A DNA stretch of 64,000 bases, taken from assembly GCF_947504145.1 (NCBI RefSeq), contig NZ_CANNGQ010000001.1, forward strand, positions 1,424,737-1,488,736, written 5' to 3'. Positions within the stretch are counted from its first letter, which is position 1. Every line of letters begins with the position of its first letter. This stretch comes from an uncultured Microbulbifer sp. (GTDB lineage: Bacteria; Pseudomonadota; Gammaproteobacteria; Pseudomonadales; Cellvibrionaceae). Positions 28,523-38,127 of this stretch are shown in pieces. The position numbers and the translations under genes were made by a program. The notes under the pieces are model-generated. The model was not told where the DNA came from and did no database searches. It saw only the letters and a list, made by a program, of their open reading frames with translations.

Positions 28523-31306
28523 TTAGAACTTGGCGCGCACACCGAAGTTATAACGAGCACCGTATTGTTGGGCGCTAACCAGCTGGTTGGCAAAACGGCC
28601 GTGGCGACGGATGGTTTCATCAGTCACGTTCAGGCCTTCCAGGAATACAGTAATATCTTCGGTCACTTCGTAGCTAGCATTCAGGTCCCACTGGCCATAG
28701 GCCTCTGTAAACACTGGCTGGCCGCCGATCTGCGCCTGACGGGTATCCAACAGGAAATCATCGCGGTGGTTGTAAGCAATCCGCGCTTGAATACCATTTT
28801 TATCATAGAAACCGATCAGGTTTGCAGAGTCACTCAGTCCGTTCAGCGGCGCAGTGTTATCCGCACTAAATACGTCATAGTCGAAATCACCTTCCACTAT
28901 GGTCGCATTTGCGATCACACCAAAGCCGGTATCGCCAAACATGTGCTGGACGGCAAGCTCAATACCCTGCAGCTCGGCCGCTGCCTGATTACCTGGTGTC
29001 GCCACGTCCCAGGTAATAACCGGGTCACTGGCGTTACCCATGCACGCTTCAGATTCGCCAGTGGAGTCCGGGCAACCCGGGCGCGGGTTAGCACTAGGAT
29101 CAGTGATGGGGTCACCGTTCACATCGTAAATGATGCGCTCTTCGGTTGTACTACCGATGAAGTTCTCTACGTACTTTTTGAAGTAGCCACCAGATACGTA
29201 ACTACCTTCGTCATAGTAGTACTCTACAGACAGGTCGAAGTTGTCGGAGGTGATCGGAAGCAGACCCGGGTTACCCTGAGATGCGTTGAACGGACCACCG
29301 GGACGGGATACATCCAGAGAAGTGGATGGGAACATCGCGGAGATATCTGCACGGCTCAGCGTACGACTGTAAGAAGCGCGGGCAACCACCTCCTCCGTCA
29401 ATTCGATGCTTGCATCCAGGTTCGGCAGGAAGCGGGTGTAATCCCCTTCCAGCGTATCCTCAGACGCTTCCACGTCATTAACTTCTCGCAGCTCTTCGTC
29501 GTGCCAGAAGCTCAGGCCTATAATACCGTTCTGAATAGAAGTGCCCGATACATCGGTGTCCTCAAAACGCAAGCCAGCATTTACACGAACCGGGAAACCA
29601 TTGAATTCTGTTTCAAAGTCAGCGGTTGCAAATGCGGCGAAAGTTTCTTCACTCACCTTGTCAAAGGTTGGCGTCGCAGTGTAGTAGTTGCTGTTCGGAG
29701 CAGATTTTACTGCGTCGATAAAATCAGAAGCTTCGTAATCACCCAGATATGGGAACAATCCGCTATTACTGCCTATCTGATCGCCGAAATCACCTAACTC
29801 CTCGAAAGTGATGCCAAGGGAGCTCAAGTCAATATCGACAAATGCGAACGACTGACTCTCATAGACATCCACCTTGTAGTCGGTACTCGCGATACCGAAC
29901 TTGATCGTTTTGAGTGCGCCGTCATCCAGATTTTCCCAGGCACCACTTAGCTGGAACTGCTGAATGTTGTTTTCGATCTCATAACCACGCTCCTGGAACA
30001 GGTCGGAAACGATATTACCGGGCGCAAAAGCACCACCCGCGAGTGCGGAATCGTCAAAACTGATACCGGGCAGGCCGCTACCATTGGAGAAATCCGCTTC
30101 GACATCAACCAACTTCCCAGGGTTTTTGGTATTGGCGATGGTTTCTGCCGGAGTACCGTCAGGTTGAGATTGCGAAGTGGAATTGTGCACATCCAGCGCA
30201 AAGCTTAGAGATTCCGTTGCATCCCACTCAACATTGAAACCCACCGAATCGTTATGAGTAACGAAGTGGTAATCAAACGCCCAGAAATTTAACTCATCGT
30301 TCTGCACGCTGGGATTGATCACAGTACCGTTGGCATCGGTCACGCCATTCGAACTGTCGAACCATACACTGGTACGATTCATGGAAATTTGTTCATCGTA
30401 GCGGGAAGCGGTGTAATCCAGAGTCGCCGTCACGTTTTCAACGGGCGCGAACTGAACCACCAGCTGGCCATTTTGGCGTACTCGGTCGTGATCTGAAACA
30501 TCTACGTCGAAAGTCCACGGCGCCCAATAGGTTCCTTCTGGATTCCTGTTTCGGTCAATTGCGGAGGTATCAGCGGTACCGTAATTTGGCACCCAAGCCT
30601 GAGTCCCTACAGACTCACTACGGCTATCCCGCTCCGCGTGAGATACAGACAGCAGCACACCAAGCTTATCTTCAAAGAAAGTGCTGCTGACCATACTGGC
30701 GAATTCTGGAGTGACAGAATCGCCCTTCTCTACGCTTGTGTCCATTACACCTTTCACGCTGGCGCTGGCCACAAAGCCATCGTGATCAAACGGGCGTGCA
30801 GTTTTAATATTGATCGTGGAGCCGATACCACCGGAATAAACGTCCGCTTTGCCGGTCTTGTACACCTCTACACCGCTCACGCTTTCCGCGGAAATCTCAG
30901 CGAAATTGAAGCTGCGGGTAATCCCTTCAGACTGCAGTGCCGAAGAATTCGGCATCTGACGACCATTCAGAGTCACGAGGTTAAAGTTGGGGCCAAAACC
31001 GCGCACAGTAACCTTGTTACCTTCGTTGTTGCTGCGGTCAATGGATACACCGGTGATCCGCTGCAGAGATTCGGCGAGGTTGGTGTCGGGGAATTTACCG
31101 ATGTCTTCTGCGGAAATCGCGTCCACCACGCCCGCGGAATCACGCTTGATATCCATGGCATTGGTAAGGGACTGACGGATGCCAGTTACGGTGATTTCTT
31201 CCAGTGCGCTAGCGCCTGCTTCCTGAGCCTGCGCTCCGGCAGAAGCCGCACTAATCACAGCAGCAGACAAGGCGCTCAGGGTGAAGCACTTGTTATAGAT
31301 AGGCAT
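28523..31306 (-). CDS. TonB-dependent receptor of the halogenase operon
   Basis: A 927-residue outer-membrane receptor of the same class as the first. The ATG at 31306 has GGAGAGAGAG upstream and leads into a signal peptide ending in AQAQ; an in-frame ATG at 31351 is less likely. The plug starts at EEITVTGIRQS and includes AEDIGKFPDTNLAESL and VTVRGFGP. The barrel ends in Arg-Ala-Lys-Phe. It is first in the operon with the halogenase and SapC genes. Its length and plug differ enough from the first receptor to suggest a different ligand, perhaps another agar oligosaccharide. Confidence 0.9.
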   Translation of the reverse strand: MPIYNKCFTLSALSAAVISAASAGAQAQEAGASALEEITVTGIRQSLTNAMDIKRDSAGVVDAISAEDIGKFPDTNLAESLQRITGVSIDRSNNEGNKVTVRGFGPNFNLVTLNGRQMPNSSALQSEGITRSFNFAEISAESVSGVEVYKTGKADVYSGGIGSTINIKTARPFDHDGFVASASVKGVMDTSVEKGDSVTPEFASMVSSTFFEDKLGVLLSVSHAERDSRSESVGTQAWVPNYGTADTSAIDRNRNPEGTYWAPWTFDVDVSDHDRVRQNGQLVVQFAPVENVTATLDYTASRYDEQISMNRTSVWFDSSNGVTDANGTVINPSVQNDELNFWAFDYHFVTHNDSVGFNVEWDATESLSFALDVHNSTSQSQPDGTPAETIANTKNPGKLVDVEADFSNGSGLPGISFDDSALAGGAFAPGNIVSDLFQERGYEIENNIQQFQLSGAWENLDDGALKTIKFGIASTDYKVDVYESQSFAFVDIDLSSLGITFEELGDFGDQIGSNSGLFPYLGDYEASDFIDAVKSAPNSNYYTATPTFDKVSEETFAAFATADFETEFNGFPVRVNAGLRFEDTDVSGTSIQNGIIGLSFWHDEELREVNDVEASEDTLEGDYTRFLPNLDASIELTEEVVARASYSRTLSRADISAMFPSTSLDVSRPGGPFNASQGNPGLLPITSDNFDLSVEYYYDEGSYVSGGYFKKYVENFIGSTTEERIIYDVNGDPITDPSANPRPGCPDSTGESEACMGNASDPVITWDVATPGNQAAAELQGIELAVQHMFGDTGFGVIANATIVEGDFDYDVFSADNTAPLNGLSDSANLIGFYDKNGIQARIAYNHRDDFLLDTRQAQIGGQPVFTEAYGQWDLNASYEVTEDITVFLEGLNVTDETIRRHGRFANQLVSAQQYGARYNFGVRAKF

Positions 31307-31884
31307 GGATGCTCTCTCTCCATCTGTAGGCTCGATGCACAGACCTCTCACCTGCCGCCAGGTGACCGAGTATCGAGCACTTTTTCATTATTGAGTTGAA
31401 CCTTACGGTGCGATCTATTGCCGCGAACAATGAATATGCCGCCAACTACAGATCACGCACGTCATCCTGTGCGTCCGCCCACCCAATGTCAATAGTTAAT
31501 TGTTAACAATGAATTTGGTCATCCCTCAGAAAGTAGGCTTCGCTCGGAACAGTCACAGGAAGGAACATCAAGCGATAAAGAGAACCCTGGCCGTACCGTT
31601 ATGCGGCACCTTTCGTTACTGCGCCGCGCGGGCTGCGGACTTATGCCACTGACTCGGGCCAATCAATCGCCAACCACCAGCGACCAAACCACAGACCACT
31701 GACGCGCGCCGGTGGCCTTTTTAGTGCCCCACCACCAGTGTTTTCGACGGCTCCTACCTACCTTGCCGATAGTCTGAACCCCGGCGCTTTGGTATCCTTG
31801 CCGGCTTGCTTCGCCGCCTGCATTCGCACCGGCCCAACCTAAAAAGCAAAACTAACCCACTGATTTAAAAAGAATTTCTCCCAC
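31307..31884. other. Intergenic region between the agar locus and mutS
   Basis: About 580 bases hold operator copy G and presumably the receptor promoter on the left. I found no convincing gene, RNA or terminator in 31510-31884. It marks the right end of the agar locus. Confidence 0.6.
31492..31509 (-). promoter_or_regulatory. Operator-like motif, copy G
   Basis: On the minus strand the bases read TTGTTAACAATTAACTAT, about 185 bases before the receptor start. With copy E it shares a longer conserved block of about 27 bases, seen only before the two receptor genes. Confidence 0.6.
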
Positions 31885-34533
31885 ATGCCCGCAACTGCTG
31901 CCGCCAAAGCTACCAAGCCCGAACACACGCCGATGATGGTCCAATACCTCCGGATTAAAGCGGAGCACCCGCAGGAGCTGGTGTTCTACCGCATGGGCGA
32001 CTTCTACGAGTTGTTCTACGACGACGCCAAGCGCGCAGCGGAGTTGCTGGATGTGACCCTGACCGCCCGCGGCAAATCCGGTGGCCAGCCGATTCCCATG
32101 GCGGGTATCCCCTACCACGCGGCCGAGGGCTATCTGGCACGCCTGATCAAGGCCGGGGTGTCTGTGGCCATTGCCGAACAGTTCGGTGATCCGGCCACCT
32201 CTAAAGGCCCCGTGGAGCGCAAGGTGGTGCGCATTGTCACTCCGGGGACGGTGACCGATGAGGCGCTGCTGAACGAGCGCCGGGACAACCTGCTGGCGGC
32301 GACGGTACTGGTGGGCGACAAATTCGGCCTGGCCCTGCTGGACGTGGGTACCGGCCACTTTGCGGTACAGGAAGTGGACACCCTGGAAGCCTTGACCGAG
32401 CAGGTGCAGCGCTACAGCCCTACGGAACTGCTGGTCTCCGAAGACCTCACCCTGCCGGCAGAAATCGAGCGCCGCCCGGGTATGCGCCGCCGCGCGCCCT
32501 GGGAGTTCGACCTGGAGAGCGCCCTGCGCGTGCTGAACCGCCAGTTCGGTACCATGGATCTGGAAGCCTTTGGCTGTAGCCATATGCACGCTGCCCTCTC
32601 CGCAGCAGGTTGCCTGCTGCAATACGCCCGGGATACCCAGCGTACCGAACTGCCCCATATCCGCACCCTGCGCACCGAGCGCAGCGAAGACACCGTGGCC
32701 CTGGATCCCGCCAGCCGCCGCAACCTGGAAATCGATACCAACCTAAACGGCGGCGATGACAATACCCTTCTGTCGGTCTTCGACGCCTGTAAAACCGCCA
32801 TGGGCAGCCGCCTGCTGCGCCGCTGGTTGAACAATCCCTTGCGCACCCTGCATATACTGCAGCAGCGCCAACAAGCCATCGCCGCATTGATTGGCGACTA
32901 CCGCTTCGAGCCATTGCGTGAAGCCCTCAAACCCATCGGCGATATGGAACGTATTCTGGGCCGTCTGGCCCTGCGCTCTGCACGCCCGCGGGATCTCTCT
33001 CGCCTGGGTATGTCCCTGTCTCAGTTTCCTGAGTTGCAGCGCCAGCTGTCCGAGACCAATGCCAGTCTGTTGGCGGACCTCAGCCGCGAGATGGGCGAGT
33101 GGCCACAGACCGTGGAACTGCTCCAGCGCGCGGTCGTTGAAAACCCACCGGTGGTGATTCGCGAAGGCGGGGTAATCGCAGACGGCTTCGACGAAGAGCT
33201 GGACGAGCTGCGCGGCATCAGCGAGAACGCTGGCGACTATTTAGTACAGCTGGAAGTGCGCGAGAAAGAGCGCACCGGCATCCCCACCCTCAAAGTGGGT
33301 TACAACCGCGTACACGGCTACTTTATCGAAATCAGCCGCGGCCAGAGCGACAAGGCACCGGCAGACTATATCCGCCGCCAGACCCTGAAAAATGCCGAGC
33401 GCTTTATCACCCCGGAACTGAAAGAATTTGAAGACAAGGCGCTGTCGGCGAAAAGCCGGGCCCTGGCCCGGGAGAAGTTCCTGTACGAGGAACTGATCAC
33501 CACCCTGAACGAATCCCTCGCCGAACTGCAGACCGCCGCCGCCGCGGTGTCCCAACTGGATGTGCTGGCCAATATGGCCGAGCGCGCCGATCAACTGCGC
33601 CTGACCCAACCGGAACTTACCGAACAAGCGGGTATTCACGTAGAAGGTGGCCGCCACCCGGTTGTGGAGCAGGTGCTGGACGACCCGTTTGTCGCCAACG
33701 ATATCGATCTGCACGAAAGCCGCCGCATGCTGGTGATCACCGGCCCGAACATGGGTGGTAAGTCGACTTATATGCGCCAGACCGCCCTCATCGCCCTGCT
33801 CGCCCACTGCGGCAGCTTCGTACCGGCAGACAGCGCACGCATCGGCCTGCTGGACCGTATCTTTACCCGTATCGGTAGCGCCGACGACCTGGCCGGCGGC
33901 CGCTCCACCTTTATGGTGGAGATGACCGAGACCGCAAATATTCTGCGCAACGCCAGCGAGCACAGCCTGATCCTGATGGACGAAATTGGCCGCGGCACCA
34001 GCACCTACGACGGCCTCTCCCTGGCCTGGGCCTGCGCGCAATTTCTGGCCAACCGGGTGCGTGCCTTTACCCTGTTCGCCACCCACTATTTCGAGCTGAC
34101 AGAACTGCCCCAGCAGTGCACAGACGCGGCCAATATCCACCTGAACGCCACCGAACACGGGGATTCGATTGTGTTCCTGCACCGGATTCAGGAAGGCCCG
34201 GCCTCCAAGAGCTACGGCCTGCAGGTAGCGAAACTGGCGGGAATACCGCAGGAAGTACTGGAAGAAGCCAAAGCCCGGCTGGCCTCGCTGGAAGCGGGTA
34301 ACACCACCCGCGATTCCGGCCCTGGCGTGCAGACCGTGGCGGTGTCCGAGCCCAAAACAGAGCCTAAGCCGGAACCCAAACCCCAGGCAGCCAAAGCCGC
34401 CGCCCCCGCCCAGGTGGATCTGTTCGGCAGCGCTCCGCACCCGGCAGTAGAAGCCCTGGAAACCCTGGACCCGGACGACCTGACCCCACGTCAGGCGCTG
34501 GAACAGCTCTACGCCCTGCGCAAACTGTTATAA
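31885..34533 (+). CDS. mutS: DNA mismatch repair protein MutS
   Basis: A full-length, 882-residue MutS, which recognises mismatches and starts repair with MutL. The N-terminal mismatch-binding motif MGDFYELF is present near residue 36, followed by connector, lever and clamp regions. The ATPase shows Walker [10 protein letters not shown] near 620 and Walker [12 protein letters not shown] near 695. A Lys/Pro/Ala-rich segment (~815-850) links to a C-terminal [12 protein letters not shown] tail like the tetramerisation region of E. coli MutS. The gene stands alone and precedes fdxA by 142 bases with nothing notable between. Confidence 0.97.
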   Translation: MPATAAAKATKPEHTPMMVQYLRIKAEHPQELVFYRMGDFYELFYDDAKRAAELLDVTLTARGKSGGQPIPMAGIPYHAAEGYLARLIKAGVSVAIAEQFGDPATSKGPVERKVVRIVTPGTVTDEALLNERRDNLLAATVLVGDKFGLALLDVGTGHFAVQEVDTLEALTEQVQRYSPTELLVSEDLTLPAEIERRPGMRRRAPWEFDLESALRVLNRQFGTMDLEAFGCSHMHAALSAAGCLLQYARDTQRTELPHIRTLRTERSEDTVALDPASRRNLEIDTNLNGGDDNTLLSVFDACKTAMGSRLLRRWLNNPLRTLHILQQRQQAIAALIGDYRFEPLREALKPIGDMERILGRLALRSARPRDLSRLGMSLSQFPELQRQLSETNASLLADLSREMGEWPQTVELLQRAVVENPPVVIREGGVIADGFDEELDELRGISENAGDYLVQLEVREKERTGIPTLKVGYNRVHGYFIEISRGQSDKAPADYIRRQTLKNAERFITPELKEFEDKALSAKSRALAREKFLYEELITTLNESLAELQTAAAAVSQLDVLANMAERADQLRLTQPELTEQAGIHVEGGRHPVVEQVLDDPFVANDIDLHESRRMLVITGPNMGGKSTYMRQTALIALLAHCGSFVPADSARIGLLDRIFTRIGSADDLAGGRSTFMVEMTETANILRNASEHSLILMDEIGRGTSTYDGLSLAWACAQFLANRVRAFTLFATHYFELTELPQQCTDAANIHLNATEHGDSIVFLHRIQEGPASKSYGLQVAKLAGIPQEVLEEAKARLASLEAGNTTRDSGPGVQTVAVSEPKTEPKPEPKPQAAKAAAPAQVDLFGSAPHPAVEALETLDPDDLTPRQALEQLYALRKLL

Positions 34534-34675
34534 GCACCCAACCAATTCGACTCAAAAGCCACTACAATTCGCGCCAGTTATTGCTAAAATCCGCAGCTTT
34601 CAAGAATAAGGCCCGGTTCCGGCACGCGGAGCCAACCGGGCAGCGGCATCGCATCAGCATTATCGAGGGACAAGC

Positions 34676-34999
34676 ATGACATTCGTAATTGGGGAAAACT
34701 GCATCAAGTGCAAATACACCGACTGTGTGGAAGTGTGCCCCGTAGACTGCTTCTATGAAGGCCCCAACTTTCTGGTGATCCACCCGGACGAGTGTATCGA
34801 CTGCGCCCTGTGCGAGCCCGAGTGTCCAGCCAACGCCATCTTCTCTGAAGACGAGGTACCGGACGACCAGCAAGAATATATCGAGCTGAATGCCGAGCTT
34901 TCCGAGGTCTGGCCGAATATTACCGAGAAGAAAGACCCACTGCCGGACGCGGAAGAATGGGATGGAAAAACGGGCAAGCTCGAGTTGCTTGAACGTTAA
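34676..34999 (+). CDS. fdxA: 7Fe ferredoxin FdxA
   Basis: A 107-residue ferredoxin with two cysteine clusters, [14 protein letters not shown] near residue 9 and [12 protein letters not shown] near residue 40. The first has an extra spacing that fits one 3Fe-4S and one 4Fe-4S centre, as in Azotobacter FdI-type proteins. It is a cytoplasmic electron carrier. The mutS-fdxA neighbourhood is common in gammaproteobacteria. A terminator follows. Confidence 0.95.
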   Translation: MTFVIGENCIKCKYTDCVEVCPVDCFYEGPNFLVIHPDECIDCALCEPECPANAIFSEDEVPDDQQEYIELNAELSEVWPNITEKKDPLPDAEEWDGKTGKLELLER

Positions 35000-35022
35000 G
35001 AATCACCGCTCACCAGTATTGT

Positions 35023-35050
35023 AAAAAGCCGTCGCTAAGACGGCTTTTTT
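35023..35050 (+). terminator. Terminator of fdxA
   Basis: AAAAAGCCGTC and GACGGCTTTTTT form a stem (35023-35033 with 35039-35049) ending in a run of Ts, 24 bases after the stop. The flanking As and Ts make it usable from both sides. Confidence 0.88.
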
Positions 35051-35071
35051 ATGCCCAACGTTCACCGACGG

Positions 35072-35596
35072 TCAATCCGAAGGGAGTGAGAGAAATGCAG
35101 CCGTATGGCTAATCTCTGACGCGAGGCCCGCCGCAGCGAGCGCTTCAATTATTTCCTCATCACTCGCACCGGTCGCCCTTGCGTCATCGGTCACCTGACC
35201 TGAATGATCGAAGGGATTGCTATTGGCATGTCTCGCGACTTCGAGCAACGCGTGATCCTTGGGGTCGTAGTGCGCGTGATCCGGGTCTGTTCGGATACGC
35301 AAAACCTCATTCGGATCGACCCCTAGTTGCTGCAGCGCTGCGCTGTGCAGTGCAATTCCGTAATCGCTGCGTTCATCCGCCGCCACCATCAGGGCGATCC
35401 CCTCTTTCAGTTTGGGGGAGAGGCTGCCAGTCAACATGACGTGCTTATACCGCTCCCACTGGGCGACCAAAATCGTCGAATTGTTGCCATAGGCCCGGAA
35501 AATGGCCGGCACCACGCCCAAGGTGTCCCGAATATCATCGAGTACTTCTTCTACCCGCGCTTCCATATGGGAATCTACCAGGGGTATATGACTCAT
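35072..35596 (-). CDS. Carboxymuconolactone decarboxylase/AhpD-fold protein lacking the Cys pair
   Basis: A 174-residue all-helical protein resembling the AhpD/CMD family, with the core LKEGIALMVAADERSDYGIALH. Family peroxidases carry Glu-x2-Cys-x2-Cys-x3-His. Here the segment is ERSDYGIALH, with both cysteines absent and one residue fewer, so thiol-based peroxidase activity is unlikely. It could be a non-redox family member. The gene converges on fdxA and is divergent from dinB, 86 bases away. Confidence 0.65.
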   Translation of the reverse strand: MSHIPLVDSHMEARVEEVLDDIRDTLGVVPAIFRAYGNNSTILVAQWERYKHVMLTGSLSPKLKEGIALMVAADERSDYGIALHSAALQQLGVDPNEVLRIRTDPDHAHYDPKDHALLEVARHANSNPFDHSGQVTDDARATGASDEEIIEALAAAGLASEISHTAAFLSLPSD

Positions 35597-35665
35597 GATG
35601 TACCTCTACTAGTGAACGGAACCGTTAACTGCGCATTGATTTTGCACGTGGCCCAAGATCAAATA

Positions 35666-35681
35666 CTGGATATAATCCCAG
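35666..35681 (+). promoter_or_regulatory. LexA-box-like palindrome over a perfect -10 at dinB
   Basis: CTGG-N8-CCAG resembles the SOS box CTGT-N8-ACAG. Inside it lies TATAAT (35671-35676). The start codon of dinB follows two bases later, so transcription from this -10 would begin at or next to the ATG. I see no good -35 at normal spacing. Confidence 0.45.
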
Positions 35682-35682
35682 C

Positions 35683-36765
35683 ATGCGAAAGATCATCCAC
35701 GCCGACTGCGACTGCTTCTACGCTTCTGTAGAAATGCGGGACGACCCCAACCTGCGGGGGCGTCCAATCGCTGTGGGCGGCGCCAGCGATCGCAGAGGGG
35801 TGATATCCACCTGCAACTACGAAGCTCGCAGCTTTGGCGTGCGCTCGGCCATGCCGACTTCCCAGGCCAAAAAGCTGTGTCCTGACCTGATTGTAGTGCC
35901 GGGCAACATGAAAAAATATCGGGAAGTGAGCGCACAGATTCGGGAAATATTCCTAAATTTCACCGACTTGATAGAACCCTTATCTCTTGATGAAGCCTAC
36001 CTGGATGTCACCAACAGCGCCCACTGCAACGGCAGTGCAACACTGATCGCACGCGAGATCCGCGCACAGGTACACGAAGCACTGGGAATAACCATATCTG
36101 CAGGTGTTGCGCCGAATAAATTTCTCGCCAAAATTGCCAGCGATTGGGAAAAACCGGACGGTCTCACGGTAATTCATCCCAACGCAGTTGAAGACTTTGT
36201 GTTGCGCTTACCCGTGAAAAAAATTCACGGCGTCGGCCGGGTCACTGCAGAAAAGATGCATCGCCAAGGCATTCATAACTGCAGTGATCTACGGCGCTTC
36301 ACTCTGGTGGAACTGGTGCAGAAGTACGGGAAGTTTGGCAATCGTCTGTATTACCTTTGCCGGGGTGTCGATGACAGGCCGGTCAGTGGAGACGGATCGC
36401 GCAAAAGTGTGAGTGTCGAACACACTTTCAGCGAAGATCTGAAAGCACTGGCGGAATGGCAGGAACAGATGACGCATCTTTACGGGCGCCTGCAGGAGCG
36501 TATTGAAAAACTCGGCGACCGTTATGAGATCAGTTCCGCAATTATCAAAGTAAAATACGCGGACTTTTCCCAGTCTACCCAGGAGCGCGCCAGCCGCGCG
36601 GCCCGTATCAGTGAATTCAAACAACTGTTACAACAGTGTTGGGATAAGCGCAGTGACCCCATCCGCTTGCTCGGGGTGGGTGTCAAACTCAGGGATTTAC
36701 GTGCCGAATTGGGCCCGGAGCAACTGCCGTTGCCGTTTCAGGGCCAGCGCCCACACACCACCTGA
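35683..36765 (+). CDS. dinB: DNA polymerase IV (translesion)
   Basis: A 360-residue Y-family polymerase. The N-terminus MRKIIHADCDCFYASVE fits the family start exactly and contains the first catalytic aspartates, and SLDEAYLDVT supplies the second metal site. Helix-hairpin-helix (KIHGVGRVTAEKM) and little-finger regions follow. It copies past lesions with low fidelity and is normally SOS-induced. No Shine-Dalgarno sequence precedes the ATG, and the promoter-like box directly abuts it, so the mRNA may be leaderless. Confidence 0.95.
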   Translation: MRKIIHADCDCFYASVEMRDDPNLRGRPIAVGGASDRRGVISTCNYEARSFGVRSAMPTSQAKKLCPDLIVVPGNMKKYREVSAQIREIFLNFTDLIEPLSLDEAYLDVTNSAHCNGSATLIAREIRAQVHEALGITISAGVAPNKFLAKIASDWEKPDGLTVIHPNAVEDFVLRLPVKKIHGVGRVTAEKMHRQGIHNCSDLRRFTLVELVQKYGKFGNRLYYLCRGVDDRPVSGDGSRKSVSVEHTFSEDLKALAEWQEQMTHLYGRLQERIEKLGDRYEISSAIIKVKYADFSQSTQERASRAARISEFKQLLQQCWDKRSDPIRLLGVGVKLRDLRAELGPEQLPLPFQGQRPHTT

Positions 36766-36942
36766 AATTGCTCACTTTTCAGACTACTGCAACGCCTGCC
36801 CTTACCGCCGATCACTTTATTCCCGAGTGATTTCACGCCAGCCAGTGCGTGTTTTTGCACCCGGAACCTTTCCGCCATCCGATGGTCTTGCGGCCGCGGG
36901 CTATACTCCCAACACGGTCTCGAAAGCAGTTTTAATCACTTT

Positions 36943-37245
36943 ATGAAGCGTGTACTCCCCAGTGCCCTGGTCGGCTGGTTTCTCGGCTACGCCCGAAAAC
37001 TGAAGCACCCACAGCTGTTCAAATGGATTTGCGCGCTATTTTTGATCGACCTGATCATTCCCGATCTAGTCCCATTTGTGGATGAAATTCTGCTCGGGTT
37101 GGCCACGTTATTCCTCGCCTCCTGGAGAAAACGCAGTAACTCTCCTGAAGTCGACGAAACCCGGCAGGAAAAAATAGTGACAGGGACCGCAGAAAAAGTG
37201 ACTGGCGCAGACAAGACGCCGGAATCCCAGCAAAAACAAGGTTAA
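36943..37245 (+). CDS. Small membrane protein of unknown function
   Basis: A 100-residue protein with a hydrophobic middle (about residues 27-60, FKWICALFLIDLIIPDLVP and LLGLATLFLASW), probably two short membrane segments, and a charged hydrophilic tail. It resembles small uncharacterised proteobacterial inner-membrane proteins. It is the only gene between dinB and the sigma-like gene. The 177 bases before it and 178 after show nothing distinct. Confidence 0.6.
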   Translation: MKRVLPSALVGWFLGYARKLKHPQLFKWICALFLIDLIIPDLVPFVDEILLGLATLFLASWRKRSNSPEVDETRQEKIVTGTAEKVTGADKTPESQQKQG

Positions 37246-37423
37246 CACTGAGTCAAGGTGAGGTATTTGCCCATAGCAATAACGGGCAAAATAACGTTAA
37301 CAGAAAATTTACTCGATTTACGAAGTACTCCTGACAAGGCCATTGATGGCATGGAAAGTAAGTTCCAGGAGATGTACAGCCGGGTGAGTGACATTGGGAA
37401 ACATCGCCAAGGAGGCAAATCCC

Positions 37424-38125
37424 ATGTTTGCGGACAAGTTGTGCAGTCTCAGTGATGAAGACCTGGTAGCCCAGTATTACGACACACGTAACCACAAGGT
37501 GTTCCAGGAAATTTATCAGCGCTACAAGGATGAACTGTTTCGCTACTGCGCACAGATGACGCCGCAGCGCTGTATCCCCCTGATGGAATCCCTGTGGGCC
37601 AAGTTTCTGGATGCCCCACCGAAGCTGCACCAGCACTGCCTGAAAAACTGGCTGTACCTTCAGGTAAACAAGCAGCTGAGAACAGTGGATACTACCGAAG
37701 TAATTACTGGCAGCGACGATGCTGATCTGGCCAAAGCACTGGAAAAATCCGCCGTACTGCGAGCCATTCAGCAATTGCCCCTCCGCCAGCGGAATATCTT
37801 TCTGTTGTTTACCGAGTGCGGCCTTTCATTGGCGACCGCGGCGGATATCGAACGCATTCCACTGGCTGTTTGCCGAAACCTTCTGCAACAGAGCAGAGAA
37901 CATATCGAGCAGGCCATCCACGGCACCGCGCGTAAGCCCTGGAAATCTACCGCTACGTTGGCTCACGAGGCCGCGGCGCAGGCCAAAGAGGCAGAAGCAG
38001 CCGGAAAAGCTGGCGATGCACAACCAGCACCTTCAAAAGCCAGACCGATCTTCCCTTGGGAGAAATCCCCGAATCCTGCAGCAGCAACCTCCGCTACTGC
38101 CAACCGTTCTGTTGAGGTAGCGTAA
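37424..38125 (+). CDS. Divergent sigma-70-family (ECF-like) factor
   Basis: A 233-residue protein, taking the ATG at 37424 because AAGGAGG lies 9 bases upstream. The start LSDEDLVAQYYDTRNHKVFQEIYQRYKDELFRYC is like sigma region 2, and LPLRQRNIFLLFTECGLSLATAADIERIPLAVCRNLLQQSREHI is like region 4 with a helix-turn-helix. A disordered Ala/Glu/Lys/Pro-rich tail of about 60 residues follows. The next gene, 2 bases on, encodes a single-pass membrane protein, an arrangement seen for ECF sigma and anti-sigma pairs. The target genes are unknown. Confidence 0.65.
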   Translation: MFADKLCSLSDEDLVAQYYDTRNHKVFQEIYQRYKDELFRYCAQMTPQRCIPLMESLWAKFLDAPPKLHQHCLKNWLYLQVNKQLRTVDTTEVITGSDDADLAKALEKSAVLRAIQQLPLRQRNIFLLFTECGLSLATAADIERIPLAVCRNLLQQSREHIEQAIHGTARKPWKSTATLAHEAAAQAKEAEAAGKAGDAQPAPSKARPIFPWEKSPNPAAATSATANRSVEVA

Positions 38126-38127
38126 AC

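Noticed and set aside
28415..29797. Plus-strand frame of 460 codons
   Set aside because: Antisense to the second TonB receptor.
33241..34440. Minus-strand frame of 399 codons
   Set aside because: Antisense to mutS; no domain.
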